A stretch of DNA of 64,000 nucleotides from Halomonas alkaliantarctica (GCF_029854215.1 NZ_CP122961.1:930001-994000), one strand, 5' to 3'. Counted from the first letter of the stretch, positions 45,488 through 55,710 are shown. The notes: generated from the sequence alone by a model not told the origin. Made by a program: numbers and translations.

Positions 45488-47044
45488 ATGGAATTTCTCT
45501 CCCTTCTCGATATAACGTTTTTTTTACTCGCTGGACTTGGTGCCCTGGTCGGCATCATCTTCGGCGCTATACCCGGTATGACCGCTACCATGGCGGTGGC
45601 TGTTTGCCTGCCGCTGACCTATGCGCTTGGGTTGCACCATGGCCTAGCGCTCTTGCTCGGCCTCTATGTGGGGGGGATCTCAGGCGGCATGGTTCCGGCG
45701 GTGCTTCTCAATATTCCCGGCACGCCGTCTTCAATCACTACCACCTTTGATGGCTACCCTATGGCTCAAAAGGGTGAGGGTGAGAAAGCGCTGAAGATAT
45801 GTGTCATCGCTTCTGTCATCGGGGGGCTTATCAGCGCCGCAATACTTTTCTTGTTTGCGCCGCTGTTGGCAGATTTCTCGATCAAGTTCTCCTACGTGGA
45901 GAAATTTTTGATCATTTTGTTGGCGCTGAGTGTCATTGCTTCGCTCTCTACCAGCATGCTGGTTGGCATCTTTAGTGGCGTTATCGGCATCTGGCTGAGC
46001 TTGATCGGGGACTACAGCATCTCGGATGGCGGTAATGGCAAGACCCGTTTGATGTTCGATTTCATGGAGCCCTACTTATTTGAAGGGTTTTCGCTATTGC
46101 CGGTGCTGATCGGTGTCTTTGGTATTTCCACGATTCTGCTCGAGGCGGAAAAGGGAGCGAAGAGCGGGTTGGTCAGCGAACGCATCAAAATCAGTAAAGG
46201 AGGAGGCTTTTCACTTTCGGTCTTTAAGGGCCGCCTGACTAACCTGGTGCGTTCGTCCTTCATCGGTACCTTTGTGGGCATGCTACCTGGGGTCGGTGGT
46301 AGTGCAGCCTCTGTGCTGGCTTATACCCAAGAGAAAAACTTGACGCGAGATTCGTCACAAATGGGCAAAGGGGCGCCCCAGGGTCTTATCGCCTCGGAGT
46401 CAGCCAACAATGCGTTGACCGGTGGTGCACTGATTCCATTGCTATCGCTGGGTATTCCTGGTGACTCAACCACCGCTGTTCTGATTGGTGCGTTCACGCT
46501 GCAGGGCATCCAGGTGGGGCCGCTATTCATCCCAGAAAATCCCGAGACTTGGTACGTCATGATGACTGCATTGGTCTTTGCCAACATCGTGATGTTCTTC
46601 TTAATGTTTTATGCCATTAAGTACATCGCCAAAGTGGTGATGGTGCCGAAGCATATTCTTTTTCCCATCATTGTGATGATGTGTGTAGTGGGTGCTTATG
46701 CCATCAACTACGGGATTATGTTCGACGTCTGGACGCTGCTTATTTTCGGCATTTTAGGCTATCTGGTGCAGAAGATTGGCCTGGAGGTCGCCCCGCTCAT
46801 TATTGGCTTCATCTTGGGGGGGCAAGCCGAGGTCTACTTCGTCAAGAGCCTGGAATCGTTCGGTACTTACTCGATCTTTTTCACCAAAAGCCCCATTGCC
46901 ATGGTGCTGTGGGGATTGATTATTGCCTCGTTAATGTTCGCGATCGTGATGGGCTTTAATTCCCGCGCCAGACAAAAAATGGAACTGACCCAGGTAACTG
47001 GCAGCACACACACCGCCTCAGGAAAGGGTCATGACACAAACTAA
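45488..47044 (+). CDS. TTT system 2 large membrane subunit, TctA family
   Basis: A 518-residue permease with the TctA signatures [60 protein letters not shown] and [24 protein letters not shown] 45488 is taken as start; GTG 45467, overlapping the tctB stop, is an alternative that would add seven residues. The C-terminus overlaps garD by 14 bp, showing tight coupling of transport to the dehydratase. Confidence 0.92.
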   Translation: MEFLSLLDITFFLLAGLGALVGIIFGAIPGMTATMAVAVCLPLTYALGLHHGLALLLGLYVGGISGGMVPAVLLNIPGTPSSITTTFDGYPMAQKGEGEKALKICVIASVIGGLISAAILFLFAPLLADFSIKFSYVEKFLIILLALSVIASLSTSMLVGIFSGVIGIWLSLIGDYSISDGGNGKTRLMFDFMEPYLFEGFSLLPVLIGVFGISTILLEAEKGAKSGLVSERIKISKGGGFSLSVFKGRLTNLVRSSFIGTFVGMLPGVGGSAASVLAYTQEKNLTRDSSQMGKGAPQGLIASESANNALTGGALIPLLSLGIPGDSTTAVLIGAFTLQGIQVGPLFIPENPETWYVMMTALVFANIVMFFLMFYAIKYIAKVVMVPKHILFPIIVMMCVVGAYAINYGIMFDVWTLLIFGILGYLVQKIGLEVAPLIIGFILGGQAEVYFVKSLESFGTYSIFFTKSPIAMVLWGLIIASLMFAIVMGFNSRARQKMELTQVTGSTHTASGKGHDTN

Positions 47045-48593
47045 TACTCGCATTATTCGCGTACACCCCAACGATAATGTCGCCATTGTGGTCGAGCAGG
47101 GGGGACTTGCTGAAAGCACCGTTATTGAGGGTGGCATCACCACTACGATGGCTATCCCTCAGGGCCACAAGGTGGCATTGACTGAACTGGCCGAGGGTGA
47201 CCAAGTCGTTCGCTATGGCGAGGTCATCGGTACAGCGCTGGCGGCCATTGCCTGTGGCAGTCACGTGAATGAGACGAATGTGCGCCTTCCTACCGCGCCT
47301 GCTCTCGATGAATTGTCGTTGGCCTCGCGCGAGGTGCCTGCAATGGTGCCTCTGGAAGGGTACACCTTTGAAGGCTTCCGCAATCCGGATGGCAGTGTGG
47401 GTACCAAAAACGTGCTGGGTATCACCACCAGCGTGCAATGCGTCGCCGGTACCGTTGATTTCGTGGTGCAGCGGATCAAGCGCGAACTGCTGCCACGCTT
47501 TCCTAATGTCGACGATGTAGTGGGGCTCAATCATGCTTACGGGTGCGGTGTCGCGATCAATGCGCCCTCAGCTATTGTGCCGATTCGGACGCTTAAAAAT
47601 ATTGCCCTGAACCCTAATTTCGGCAACGAGATAATGATCATCGGCTTGGGCTGCGAGAAGTTGCAACCTTCCACTCTGCTTTCTGATCGGCCAGTGAGAA
47701 TTTACGAAAACACCGAAGCAGCAGACCCCAATGCCAATGTGCTGAGCCTTCAGGATTACTCCTTCCAGGGCTTTGGCGAAATGGTCGAGGGTATCCTGGC
47801 CATGGCCGAACGCCACTTAGAACGACTCAATCGACGTCAACGCGAAACCTGCCCAGCGTCCGAGCTGGTCGTCGGTATGCAGTGTGGCGGCAGCGATGCT
47901 TTTTCCGGAGTAACGGCTAACCCTGCGGTAGGCTTTGCGACCGACTTGATCGTGCGTGCGGGTGGCAGCGTGATGTTCTCAGAAGTTACCGAGGTGCGTG
48001 ACGCCATCCATCTGCTGACGCCCAGGACAATTGATGAGCAGGTGGGCAGGGCGTTGATCGAGCAGATGGCCTGGTACGACGACTACCTGTCTCAAGGGCA
48101 GGCGGATCGCAGTGCTAACCCCTCCCCAGGCAACAAGAAAGGCGGGCTCAGCAATGTGGTTGAGAAGGCGTTGGGGTCGGTAATTAAGTCGGGCAACTCA
48201 CCCATTGTGGATGTTATTGGCCCCGGTGAGCGGCTGCGCCGAAAAGGGCTGACCTTCGCTGCCACCCCGGCCAGCGATTTTATCTGCGGCACACTGCAAC
48301 TAGCAGCGGGTATGAACTTGCAGGTGTTTACCACGGGGCGTGGCACGCCATATGGCCTGGCCATGGTGCCTGTACTCAAGGTCTCCTCTAACTCCACGCT
48401 GGGCAAACGTTGGCACGACATAATCGATCTGGATGCGGGGCGCATTGCCACAGGCGATGCCAGCATTGAAGAGGTGGGCTGGGAGCTTTTTCATCTCATT
48501 CTTGAGGTGGCCAGCGGCCGTCAACAGGCCGCCGCTGATCGTCTAGGGATTCATAACGATTTGGTGTTGTTTAATCCTGCGCCAGTGACTTGA
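47031..48593 (+). CDS. garD: Galactarate dehydratase
   Basis: A 520-residue enzyme of the UxaA/GarD family, near-identical in layout to E. coli GarD (523). An N-terminal SAF domain ([26 protein letters not shown]) is followed by the catalytic part with [62 protein letters not shown] and [15 protein letters not shown]. The conserved Cys/His residues are consistent with a metal-dependent mechanism. It converts galactarate to 5-keto-4-deoxyglucarate, the KdgD substrate. It overlaps the TctA gene and has AGGAAAGG upstream of its ATG. Confidence 0.96.
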   Translation: MTQTNTRIIRVHPNDNVAIVVEQGGLAESTVIEGGITTTMAIPQGHKVALTELAEGDQVVRYGEVIGTALAAIACGSHVNETNVRLPTAPALDELSLASREVPAMVPLEGYTFEGFRNPDGSVGTKNVLGITTSVQCVAGTVDFVVQRIKRELLPRFPNVDDVVGLNHAYGCGVAINAPSAIVPIRTLKNIALNPNFGNEIMIIGLGCEKLQPSTLLSDRPVRIYENTEAADPNANVLSLQDYSFQGFGEMVEGILAMAERHLERLNRRQRETCPASELVVGMQCGGSDAFSGVTANPAVGFATDLIVRAGGSVMFSEVTEVRDAIHLLTPRTIDEQVGRALIEQMAWYDDYLSQGQADRSANPSPGNKKGGLSNVVEKALGSVIKSGNSPIVDVIGPGERLRRKGLTFAATPASDFICGTLQLAAGMNLQVFTTGRGTPYGLAMVPVLKVSSNSTLGKRWHDIIDLDAGRIATGDASIEEVGWELFHLILEVASGRQQAAADRLGIHNDLVLFNPAPVT

Positions 48594-48645
48594 TTCCATA
48601 AATAATTTTTCAACTTGGGGCAATAATAAGAGAGGCTTACGACCT

Positions 48646-49971
48646 ATGTTTCCAAAGATTAAATCAATGAAAGTGGTTCCAGTCGCTGGCTATGACGGCT
48701 TCTTGCTAAATCTCAGCGGCGGTCATGCACCCTGGTTTATTCGCTGTGTCGTTATCCTTGAAGATGATGCGGGCAATCAAGGCGTCGGTGAGATTCCTTC
48801 CAGCAGCGGTATTCTTGGGGGATTGGAGCAGTGCCGCGCGCTGGTAGAAGGCTCTCCGATCAATAATATTAAGCACACCCTTAATCAGGTTCGGCTGCAA
48901 TTGGCGCAGAATGGACGCGAAGAGCGGGGCCCTCAGACGTTTGATTTGCGCGTAGCGGTGCATGTGATCACTGGGATTGAATCCGCCCTATTAGACCTCT
49001 TTGGGCAGGCACTGCAACTACCCGTAGTTGACCTGCTCGGCCAGTATGGTCGTCAGCGTGATGAAGTAGAGGCATTGGGCTATCTGTTTTTATTGGGTGA
49101 CCCTGGCAAGACAGACCTACCATATCCTCAAGCGCAGAACCCTCAGGACACCTGGGACGAAATACGCTACCAAGGGGCGCTGACACCCGAGGCCGTGGCG
49201 AGTTTAGCCAAAGCCGCCTATGAGCGATATGGGTTTAAAGACTTCAAGCTAAAGGGTGGTGTATTACGTGGGAATGAGGAGGCCGATTGCATTCGCGCGC
49301 TACATGAAGCGTTCCCAGAGGCGCGACTAACGCTTGACCCTAACGGGGCCTGGACGCTTGATGAAGCGGTGCGAGTATTGGAGCCGATCAAACATCTGCT
49401 CAGCTACGCCGAAGACCCATGTGGCCAGGAAGAGGGCTACTCCGGGCGTGAGACCATGGCCGAATTTAAGAAGCGCACCGGCCTGCCTACGGCTACCAAT
49501 ATGATTGCGACGGATTTTAAACAGCTGCAGTACGCCGTCCAGCTCACTTCCGTTGATATACCTTTGGCTGACTGTCACTTCTGGACCATGCAAGGTGCGG
49601 TAAAAGTGGGTGAGCTTTGCAACGAATGGGGCATGACCTGGGGCTCCCACAGCAATAACCACTTCGATATTTCGCTTGCCATGATGACCCACGTTGCCGC
49701 TGCGTGCCCGGGCGACATCACGGCAATCGATACTCACTGGATCTGGCAAGATGGGCAGCGAATCACCAAAAATCCTTTGCTTATCCGCGATGGCAAACTC
49801 AAAGTGCCCACTATGCCTGGGTTAGGCGTTGAGTTGGATGAAGAGAAACTCATGGAGGCACACAATCTCTATAAGTCGCTTGATACCACGCAGCGAAATG
49901 ACGCTATGGCTATGCAGTTCCTGATTCCTGGTTGGGAGTTTGATGCGAAGCGACCTGCACTCGTTCGCTAG
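48646..49971 (+). CDS. Glucarate dehydratase, second copy
   Basis: A 441-residue GudD paralogue, five residues shorter than the copy at 37213 and clearly diverged from it. All key enolase-superfamily residues remain: [29 protein letters not shown] and [12 protein letters not shown]. Middle loops ([20 protein letters not shown]) differ, which may mean a different aldarate stereoisomer. It follows garD by 52 bases with AGAGAGG upstream, so it is probably the last gene of the kdgD operon. Confidence 0.92.
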   Translation: MFPKIKSMKVVPVAGYDGFLLNLSGGHAPWFIRCVVILEDDAGNQGVGEIPSSSGILGGLEQCRALVEGSPINNIKHTLNQVRLQLAQNGREERGPQTFDLRVAVHVITGIESALLDLFGQALQLPVVDLLGQYGRQRDEVEALGYLFLLGDPGKTDLPYPQAQNPQDTWDEIRYQGALTPEAVASLAKAAYERYGFKDFKLKGGVLRGNEEADCIRALHEAFPEARLTLDPNGAWTLDEAVRVLEPIKHLLSYAEDPCGQEEGYSGRETMAEFKKRTGLPTATNMIATDFKQLQYAVQLTSVDIPLADCHFWTMQGAVKVGELCNEWGMTWGSHSNNHFDISLAMMTHVAAACPGDITAIDTHWIWQDGQRITKNPLLIRDGKLKVPTMPGLGVELDEEKLMEAHNLYKSLDTTQRNDAMAMQFLIPGWEFDAKRPALVR

Positions 49972-50050
49972 AGCGTTCTCTCTCAATCCTTACCGGTTAA
50001 GCCTGACGGTATTAACGATTGGGAGATAAGGCCAAGTGATTCGGTGCTCG

Positions 50051-50070
50051 ACTTTGGTCTAGTTTTTACA
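50051..50070 (+). promoter_or_regulatory. ACTTTGGT upstream element, copy 3
   Basis: ACTTTGGTCTAGTTTTTACA; the core starts exactly 62 bp before the operator at 50113, although the intervening sequence is unrelated to that of copies 1 and 2. Confidence 0.58.
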
Positions 50071-50112
50071 TCTCTCTATTGTAGTACCGGCAAGAACACT
50101 CTAAGTTTCAAG

Positions 50113-50131
50113 TTGTATGATGTATGACATA
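50113..50131 (+). promoter_or_regulatory. GntR/FCD-type operator, copy 3 (TTT3 operon)
   Basis: TTGTATGATGTATGACATA, identical to copies 1 and 2, 48 bp before the start of the third binding-protein gene. Confidence 0.77.
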
Positions 50132-50178
50132 TATGTAGCCAAGTTTGCCGATAGGTTTTAAACCAAGGAGTACACACA

Positions 50179-51162
50179 ATGTACAAAAATAAGAAATCCA
50201 TCATGACGCTGGCCAGTGTTATCGCCCTAACCTCGCTGTCTGGAGCGGTGCTCGCTGATTACCCAGAGCGCGATATTCGCGTAATTGTGCCTTGGGGAGC
50301 TGGTGGTGGTACCGATGGCATCGTTCGTAAGCTGACCAGCATTGCTGAAGATAGCCTTGATGTTTCCATGTATGCAGAAAACATCGAGGGGGGGGTTAGC
50401 GCCACCGGTATTGGCCAGCTTATGAGTGCCCGCCCCGACGGCTATACCATTGGCGCGTTAACCTACGACAGCCTGGTAACAGTGCCCTGGCAGGCCATGC
50501 TGCCCAGTTACGATATCGATAAGTTGAAGCTGATTGCACGGGTAACAAGCGAACCTGATGCAATCGTCGTTGACGCCAATTCCGACTATCAAACGATTCA
50601 TGACCTTATCGAGGCGGCTAAGGCTGATCCCGGCGAAATTCGCGTTGCCATTCAGAATCTGGGCGGGCGTGTCCATCTGGCGATCCTACAGCTTCAGGAG
50701 TTGACGGGCACGGAGTTCCGGATCGTCTCTTATCCCGGTGGTGCCGCCCCACAAAAAGAAGCCATTCTGTCCGATGAGGTCGATGTGGCTCTCACCAGTC
50801 TGGGCGATTTTTCCAATCTCCTGGAAGATGGCACCGTGCGCGGTCTCGTTGAGTTTTCTGATACGCAAAACCCGACGTATCCCGATGTTCCCACCACAGC
50901 TGACGAGGGGATCGACCTCCAAATTGGCAGCTTTATTGTCTTCGCCGCCCCAGTAGACACCCCGGAAGACGTTATTAACGTACTGGAAAGCGCTTACAAA
51001 ACGGCATACGACAGCGAAGAGTTTCAAGAGTGGGTTGCCAACGTCGGGGTAACGCCGAACTGGCTGGGTACCGGTGAGGTGACTACTTGGGCTGATGAAA
51101 CGGCCGAGTCACTGTTCAGCGAAATGGATGCGCTGGTTGAAGCAGGCGTGATGTCCAAGTAA
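50179..51162 (+). CDS. TTT system 3 solute-binding protein, TctC/BUG family
   Basis: A 327-residue periplasmic binding protein with a signal peptide ending VLA. It has the canonical opening YPERDIRVIVPWGAGGGTDGIVRKL and the second ligand-loop pattern IVSYPGGAAPQKEAILSDEVDVALTS. It is first in an operon with its TctB and TctA partners and the thiamine-diphosphate enzyme. The shared operator suggests its ligand belongs to the same aldarate or sugar-acid regulon. Confidence 0.93.
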   Translation: MYKNKKSIMTLASVIALTSLSGAVLADYPERDIRVIVPWGAGGGTDGIVRKLTSIAEDSLDVSMYAENIEGGVSATGIGQLMSARPDGYTIGALTYDSLVTVPWQAMLPSYDIDKLKLIARVTSEPDAIVVDANSDYQTIHDLIEAAKADPGEIRVAIQNLGGRVHLAILQLQELTGTEFRIVSYPGGAAPQKEAILSDEVDVALTSLGDFSNLLEDGTVRGLVEFSDTQNPTYPDVPTTADEGIDLQIGSFIVFAAPVDTPEDVINVLESAYKTAYDSEEFQEWVANVGVTPNWLGTGEVTTWADETAESLFSEMDALVEAGVMSK

Positions 51163-51179
51163 CTCGCAGCTCAAAGAGC

Positions 51180-51202
51180 GTGGCATCGGTAGCCGGTGCC
51201 AC
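51180..51202 (+). terminator. Intercistronic hairpin between TctC3 and TctB3
   Basis: GTGGCA and TGCCAC arms, extended by CGG/CCG pairs, 18 bases after the binding-protein stop and without a T-run. Such hairpins often stabilise or partly terminate, giving more binding protein than permease. Confidence 0.55.
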
Positions 51203-51231
51203 GGCTAGCTCAATAAGAGGATTTTGAGTCA

Positions 51232-51702
51232 ATGAACAACGTCGAACGCTTCAGAAGATCGGCAATGCTGTTTCCAGCTTTCTTGCTGGTATTGACCACG
51301 ATCTATCTGGCGGAAGCCTTAAGCATACGCTCTCAGTTTGGTGGTGACACCATTGTGGGGCCCCGTTTCATGCCCATCCTAATGGCGATCATCATGTATG
51401 TGGCGCTTATTGTGGTGATGGTGGGGGAGTGGCGAAAAGAGTCTGAGGTAACCGCTACCGGCTCTTTCCTGCGGCCAATGATGGTGGTATTGGCGACGGC
51501 TATTTATATTGCGGTCTTTCGTCCCTTGGGTTACGTGCCTGCCACATTGTGTTTTGCGGCAGCCCTGTTTCTTATTTTTGATTTTGAGAGGAAGCGGCCG
51601 GTCTTCTTTGTAATGTATGTCATCGCCGTTACAGCGCTCTTTTATGGATTGTTTGCCGGTATTTTCGGGGTGCGGCTACCCCCCATGTTGGGAGGATTCT
51701 GA
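51232..51702 (+). CDS. TTT system 3 small membrane subunit, TctB family
   Basis: A 156-residue four-helix protein with GGDTIVGPRFMPILMAIIMYV near the N-terminus, the usual TctB pattern. Its TGA overlaps the ATG of the TctA gene by one base (TGATG), which indicates coupled translation. AAGAGGA precedes the start. Confidence 0.87.
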   Translation: MNNVERFRRSAMLFPAFLLVLTTIYLAEALSIRSQFGGDTIVGPRFMPILMAIIMYVALIVVMVGEWRKESEVTATGSFLRPMMVVLATAIYIAVFRPLGYVPATLCFAAALFLIFDFERKRPVFFVMYVIAVTALFYGLFAGIFGVRLPPMLGGF

Positions 51703-53219
51703 TGGATACCTTTGTCAGTTTCCTGGGTGGTTTTGAAGCATTGCTGAGTTGGGAAGTGCTTGGCTTCATGATTGCTGGTTTCTTAATTGGCACATTTTTC
51801 GGTGCGATGCCGGGTCTTACCTCCGTGCTGGCTATTGCGCTGCTATTGCCCATTACTTACACGATTGACGTGGTTCCTGCACTGGTCATGTGTGCGTCAA
51901 TTTTCATGGCAGGGATGTATTCGGGGAGCATAACGGCCACGACCATCAATATTCCCGGCGCACCCTCCTCAATGATGACTGCCGTGGAAGGCAACGCCCT
52001 GATGTTAAAAGGGCACGGCGCCAATGCGCTAGGCCACGCGGCGCTGGGTTCGATGATCGGTGGCTCTATTGGCGCGTTATTGCTGATGGCATTTATGCCG
52101 ATTGCGGGTGAGTTGGCGTTGTTGATCCGCACGCCTGGGAAATTCTCCCTTGTTCTCTTCGCTCTGGTGGTCATCATCATTGTCGATAAGGGCGCCATCG
52201 CTAAAGGTATTGTCGCTACTACGCTGGGTATTATGCTGGCGACAGTGGGCATCGATGTGCTTCAGCCGATTCCGCGCTTTGAATTTGGAACCGAACTGCT
52301 GGTCGAAGGTATTGGTTTAATGCCCGTGGTAATCGGGGCGTTTGCGGTGAGTGAGTTGCTGGTGCAGGCGCAGAACTGGAACCTCTCACTTGAAGGCACT
52401 CTTAAGCGAGCGAAAGATTTAAAAATTCGTCGCCGCGACTTCATTCCGCCCTGGTCTGAAATCCGCGAGATCGGATTCTTTGCTTATGTTAAGAGCGCGT
52501 TCATTGGCTATTCCATTGGTATTCTGCCGGGTGCGGGTGGATCGATGGCCGCCTTTGTTGCCTATGCTGATGCTAAACGCAGCTCGAAGAAACCCGAGGA
52601 GTATGGCCATGGCAGTCGTGAAGGCATAGCAGCTGCTGAATCGGCTAATAACTCTATGTGCGGTGGTGCCTTCGTGCCGATGTTGATGTTCGGCATTCCG
52701 GGTGATCCGACGACTGCAATCGTGCTCGGTGTATTGGTGATCAACGGCTTGCAGCCTGGCCCTCGTCTGCTCGAGCAGCAGGCCGACCTTATCGCACCCA
52801 TGTTTGCCTCTCTATTTGTCAGCGCCTTGATCCTTATCCCGTTGACGCTATATCTGCTTGGGCCTTATTTCATCAAGATTGTCTCGATCCCGCGTGGTCT
52901 TCTCTACAGCTCTATTGCCGTCGTAGCGCTCGTTGGAAGCTACGTAGCCACTTACTCGACTTTCCAGATGTTTCTAGCGTTGATCTTTGGTGTGCTGGCT
53001 TTCTTCCTACGCAAACATAACTACTCGGTAGTGGCTATGCTGTTGGGCTTTATCCTCGGGCCGGACCTAGAGCAGTACTTGAGGCGTTCCTTGTCGTTCA
53101 ATGACGGTAACCCGATCGTCTTTCTAACGAGTCTGGACAGTCTGGCGTTTATAGCGTTAACCGTCGTTTTCGCCTATCTGATTCTGCGCAAGAAGCCGAA
53201 GCTTGACGCCATTCCCTAG
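51702..53219 (+). CDS. TTT system 3 large membrane subunit, TctA family
   Basis: A 505-residue permease with the duplicated signatures GTFFGAMPGLTSVLAIALLL and YSIGILPGAGGSMAAFVAYA, and TINIPGAPSSMMTAVEGNAL and SANNSMCGGAFVPMLMFGIPG. The ATG overlaps the tctB stop. It is followed by a 9-bp stem-loop (CGCCTCCAG/CTGGAGGCG, 53250-53286) before the thiamine-diphosphate enzyme gene. Confidence 0.93.
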   Translation: MDTFVSFLGGFEALLSWEVLGFMIAGFLIGTFFGAMPGLTSVLAIALLLPITYTIDVVPALVMCASIFMAGMYSGSITATTINIPGAPSSMMTAVEGNALMLKGHGANALGHAALGSMIGGSIGALLLMAFMPIAGELALLIRTPGKFSLVLFALVVIIIVDKGAIAKGIVATTLGIMLATVGIDVLQPIPRFEFGTELLVEGIGLMPVVIGAFAVSELLVQAQNWNLSLEGTLKRAKDLKIRRRDFIPPWSEIREIGFFAYVKSAFIGYSIGILPGAGGSMAAFVAYADAKRSSKKPEEYGHGSREGIAAAESANNSMCGGAFVPMLMFGIPGDPTTAIVLGVLVINGLQPGPRLLEQQADLIAPMFASLFVSALILIPLTLYLLGPYFIKIVSIPRGLLYSSIAVVALVGSYVATYSTFQMFLALIFGVLAFFLRKHNYSVVAMLLGFILGPDLEQYLRRSLSFNDGNPIVFLTSLDSLAFIALTVVFAYLILRKKPKLDAIP

Positions 53220-53312
53220 CAACAAGATTGGTTTCTGTTACTTGATCTGCGCCTCCAGTATTGCTCATCACAAGGCGCTGGAGGCGTTCTTCTCTGCTAT
53301 TAGGATGTCAAC

Positions 53313-54998
53313 ATGACAACAAAAACTCACCCATTACCGCGTACTGGGGGGAAAGTGCTGGTTGACCAACTCCTCATACACGGCGCTGATAGTGGCTATT
53401 GCGTACCTGGGGAGAGCTACCTGGAGGTGCTTGATGCCCTTTATGATCAGCGTGAACATTTCACGCTCTACAATGCGCGCCATGAGGCCGGAGCGGCGAA
53501 TATGGCCGAGGCCTATGGAAAGCTGACGGGGCGCCCCGGTATTTGCTTGGTGACACGGGGGCCAGGGGCCTGCCATGCCGCTATTGGTGTGCATATTGCC
53601 CAACAGGATTCGACGCCCATGATTCTGTTAGTCGGTCAGGTCGACCGTGGCTCTATGGATCGAGAGGCGTTTCAGGAGATTGACTACCGGGTAATGTTCG
53701 GCGGTATAGCCAAGTGGGTTGCGCAGATCGAGGATGCTCGCCGAATTCCCGAATACATGGCGCGCGCCTTTCGGGTCGCCACCTCAGGCCGACCTGGCCC
53801 GGTAGTGCTGGCACTTCCCGAAGACATGCTGACCGATATCGTAGAAGTCGAAGATGCTGCACCCTATACACCGTCGCGGCCCAGTGTTGCCGCAGAAGAA
53901 GTTGAGAAAATAGCTGCCATGGTGGCGCGAGCCGAGCGCCCCATGATGTTGGTAGGGGGTTCAGGCTGGACGGATGAAGCCTGTGCACAAATACGCACCT
54001 TCGCCGAAGCCAACGGCATTCCGGTAGCCTGTTCCTTTCGGCGCCAGGATATTCTGGATAATGCCTCAGAATGCTATGTGGGCGATTTTGGTACTGCCGT
54101 GGTGCCCTCACTTATTAAGCGTTTGGCCGAAGCAGACCTGCTCTTGGTGATAGGCGCCCGGCTCGGCGAGATGACCACCCGAACCTACACCACGCTGACG
54201 TCCCCGAACCCCAGCCAGACACTGATACACGTGCATATCGACCCGGATGAGATAGGCCGTGTGTATAGTCCGACGCTGGGTGTTGTTTCGGCACCAGGTA
54301 AGCTGGCCGCCGCGTTAGCAACTCACGATTGGGGGCAGCGCAGCCGCTGGAGTGATTGGTGCAAAACGCTTCGTGATGAGTACCTAGCCGATACGCTCCC
54401 CCCACCGCACGATTACCCGCTCGATATGGGCACGGCGATGAATGAATTGCGCGATAGCTTGCCCAAGGATTGTATCGTTACTCTGGACGCCGGGAATCAC
54501 ACCGGGTGGGCGCAGCGCTTTTTGGCCTACCAGCGGCCTGGCCGGATTATTGGCTCCACCTGCGGTGCGATGGGGTATTCGGTTCCTGCCGCCGTGGCGG
54601 CTTCTTTACGCGAGCCTGATAAGTGTGTGCTGGCATTTGTTGGCGATGGTGGCTTTATGATGAGCGGTGTTGAGATCGCCACCGCCGTTCAGCATGGCGG
54701 GCGGCCCATCGTGCTGCTATTCAATAACGGTACTTACGGCACGATTCGCATGCATCAGGAGCGTGAACATCCCAACCGCGTCTCGGGAACCGACCTGGTG
54801 AATCCAGACTTCGGTCAACTGGCAGAAGGGCTGGGCGCGCATTTCGAGCGCGTCAGCGATACGGGCAGTTTCAAGCCCGCATTAGAGCGGGCCATGGCCT
54901 CGGGCCGCCCGGCCGTGATCGAACTCGTCACCGACCCGGAGCGGATTTCGACGCGCACCACCGTTACGGCACTACGTTCAGCGAAAGCCAGTTCATGA
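53313..54998 (+). CDS. Thiamine-diphosphate-dependent enzyme, acetolactate-synthase-like
   Basis: A 561-residue enzyme with three domains: Pyr (about 10-180; catalytic Glu58 in ARHEAGAANMAEAYG), central (about 200-330) and PP (about 380-540; GDGGFMMSG near 444 with NNGTYG closing the Mg-diphosphate motif). The retained Glu argues against glyoxylate carboligase, which has Val there. Family members include acetolactate synthase and 2-keto-acid decarboxylases. No acetolactate regulatory subunit is adjacent, so a catabolic carboligase or decarboxylase is more likely than branched-chain amino-acid synthesis. It sits 93 bases after TctA3, separated by a hairpin. Substrate unknown. Confidence 0.85.
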   Translation: MTTKTHPLPRTGGKVLVDQLLIHGADSGYCVPGESYLEVLDALYDQREHFTLYNARHEAGAANMAEAYGKLTGRPGICLVTRGPGACHAAIGVHIAQQDSTPMILLVGQVDRGSMDREAFQEIDYRVMFGGIAKWVAQIEDARRIPEYMARAFRVATSGRPGPVVLALPEDMLTDIVEVEDAAPYTPSRPSVAAEEVEKIAAMVARAERPMMLVGGSGWTDEACAQIRTFAEANGIPVACSFRRQDILDNASECYVGDFGTAVVPSLIKRLAEADLLLVIGARLGEMTTRTYTTLTSPNPSQTLIHVHIDPDEIGRVYSPTLGVVSAPGKLAAALATHDWGQRSRWSDWCKTLRDEYLADTLPPPHDYPLDMGTAMNELRDSLPKDCIVTLDAGNHTGWAQRFLAYQRPGRIIGSTCGAMGYSVPAAVAASLREPDKCVLAFVGDGGFMMSGVEIATAVQHGGRPIVLLFNNGTYGTIRMHQEREHPNRVSGTDLVNPDFGQLAEGLGAHFERVSDTGSFKPALERAMASGRPAVIELVTDPERISTRTTVTALRSAKASS

Positions 54999-55019
54999 AG
55001 AGACCCATTAATTAAGAGG

Positions 55020-55337
55020 TCAGTCTTTAAAGAAGGGGGCGGGGACGACAATCTTATTCTCCTGACTGATGAGATAACCCGCCTCACCGCTTTTCTTGAG
55101 ATAGGCGGCCCACTCCGGATCGCTCTGCATGGCCGCGCGCCGTTGGCTACGGTCAGCTGCGTCCTTGAACACCCAGATATGCACATACGAATTCACATTG
55201 CCGGTCTCAACCGGTCCATAAAGCAGTGGTTCACCTAGGTGGCGTTTCTGAATTGGCCAGCCGTGCTCTTCATAGAGCGCCATTTGCTTCTTCAGCGTGC
55301 CAGGAATGCAGGTATAAGTACGGTGGTCATACAGCAT
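55020..55337 (-). CDS. NIPSNAP family protein
   Basis: A 105-residue dimeric alpha-beta barrel protein of the NIPSNAP family, with YDHRTYTCIPGTLKKQMALY at the start, SYVHIWVFKDAADRSQRRAA in the middle and SDPEWAAYL near the end. AAGGAG precedes the ATG. The function of this family in bacteria is mostly unknown. It has its own copy of the operator (55415) 78 bp upstream, so it belongs to the aldarate regulon. It is convergent with the thiamine-diphosphate enzyme, with 21 bases between stops, and its role may be linked to that reaction. Confidence 0.88.
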   Translation of the reverse strand: MLYDHRTYTCIPGTLKKQMALYEEHGWPIQKRHLGEPLLYGPVETGNVNSYVHIWVFKDAADRSQRRAAMQSDPEWAAYLKKSGEAGYLISQENKIVVPAPFFKD

Positions 55338-55414
55338 GTTGATACTCCTTGGATGTAATAGCTTGGATTTATTAGCGTCGTGATTAATTAGTTAACAAAA
55401 GCTGGCTTTTGATG

Positions 55415-55432
55415 CTGTATTACATCATACAG
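55415..55432 (-). promoter_or_regulatory. GntR/FCD-type operator, copy 4 (NIPSNAP gene)
   Basis: On the minus strand CTGTATGATGTAATACAG, a near-perfect palindrome (CTGTAT/ATACAG arms) aligned to the other operators. The 400-bp gap to the regulator gene holds only this site and copy 5. Confidence 0.75.
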
Positions 55433-55692
55433 CATTGCAATAAAAAAATGCTGCCCTGGAAGTTTGCTCAATGATTCAGGCCATAATAAATTTCTTCATC
55501 GAAAGATAGGGAGTATCGTTATTGATGACATGTTGTAGGGTTCTGTTTGTGAGCTCGCTGGTGAGCCGTAACAGGATGCTTATTCAACCGCAAAAGCAAC
55601 GGTTGCAAGATGGTATGGTATAGCGCCTTCTTCTCATGAGCGAGGAGGAACATTCACTCATATAACGTTTAATGGTACTTATGAGATCTAGG

Positions 55693-55710
55693 TTGTACGA
55701 TATAATACAA
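55693..55710 (+). promoter_or_regulatory. GntR/FCD-type operator, copy 5 (regulator autoregulation)
   Basis: TTGTACGATATAATACAA, palindromic with TTGTA/TACAA arms and a TATAAT -10 box inside. It lies 28 bp upstream of the regulator ATG, which suggests autorepression. Confidence 0.77.

Noticed and set aside
53313..54998. Glyoxylate carboligase (Gcl) identity for the thiamine-diphosphate enzyme
   Set aside because: Gcl has Val at the catalytic Glu position; this protein keeps Glu58, and no hyi/glxR partner is adjacent.
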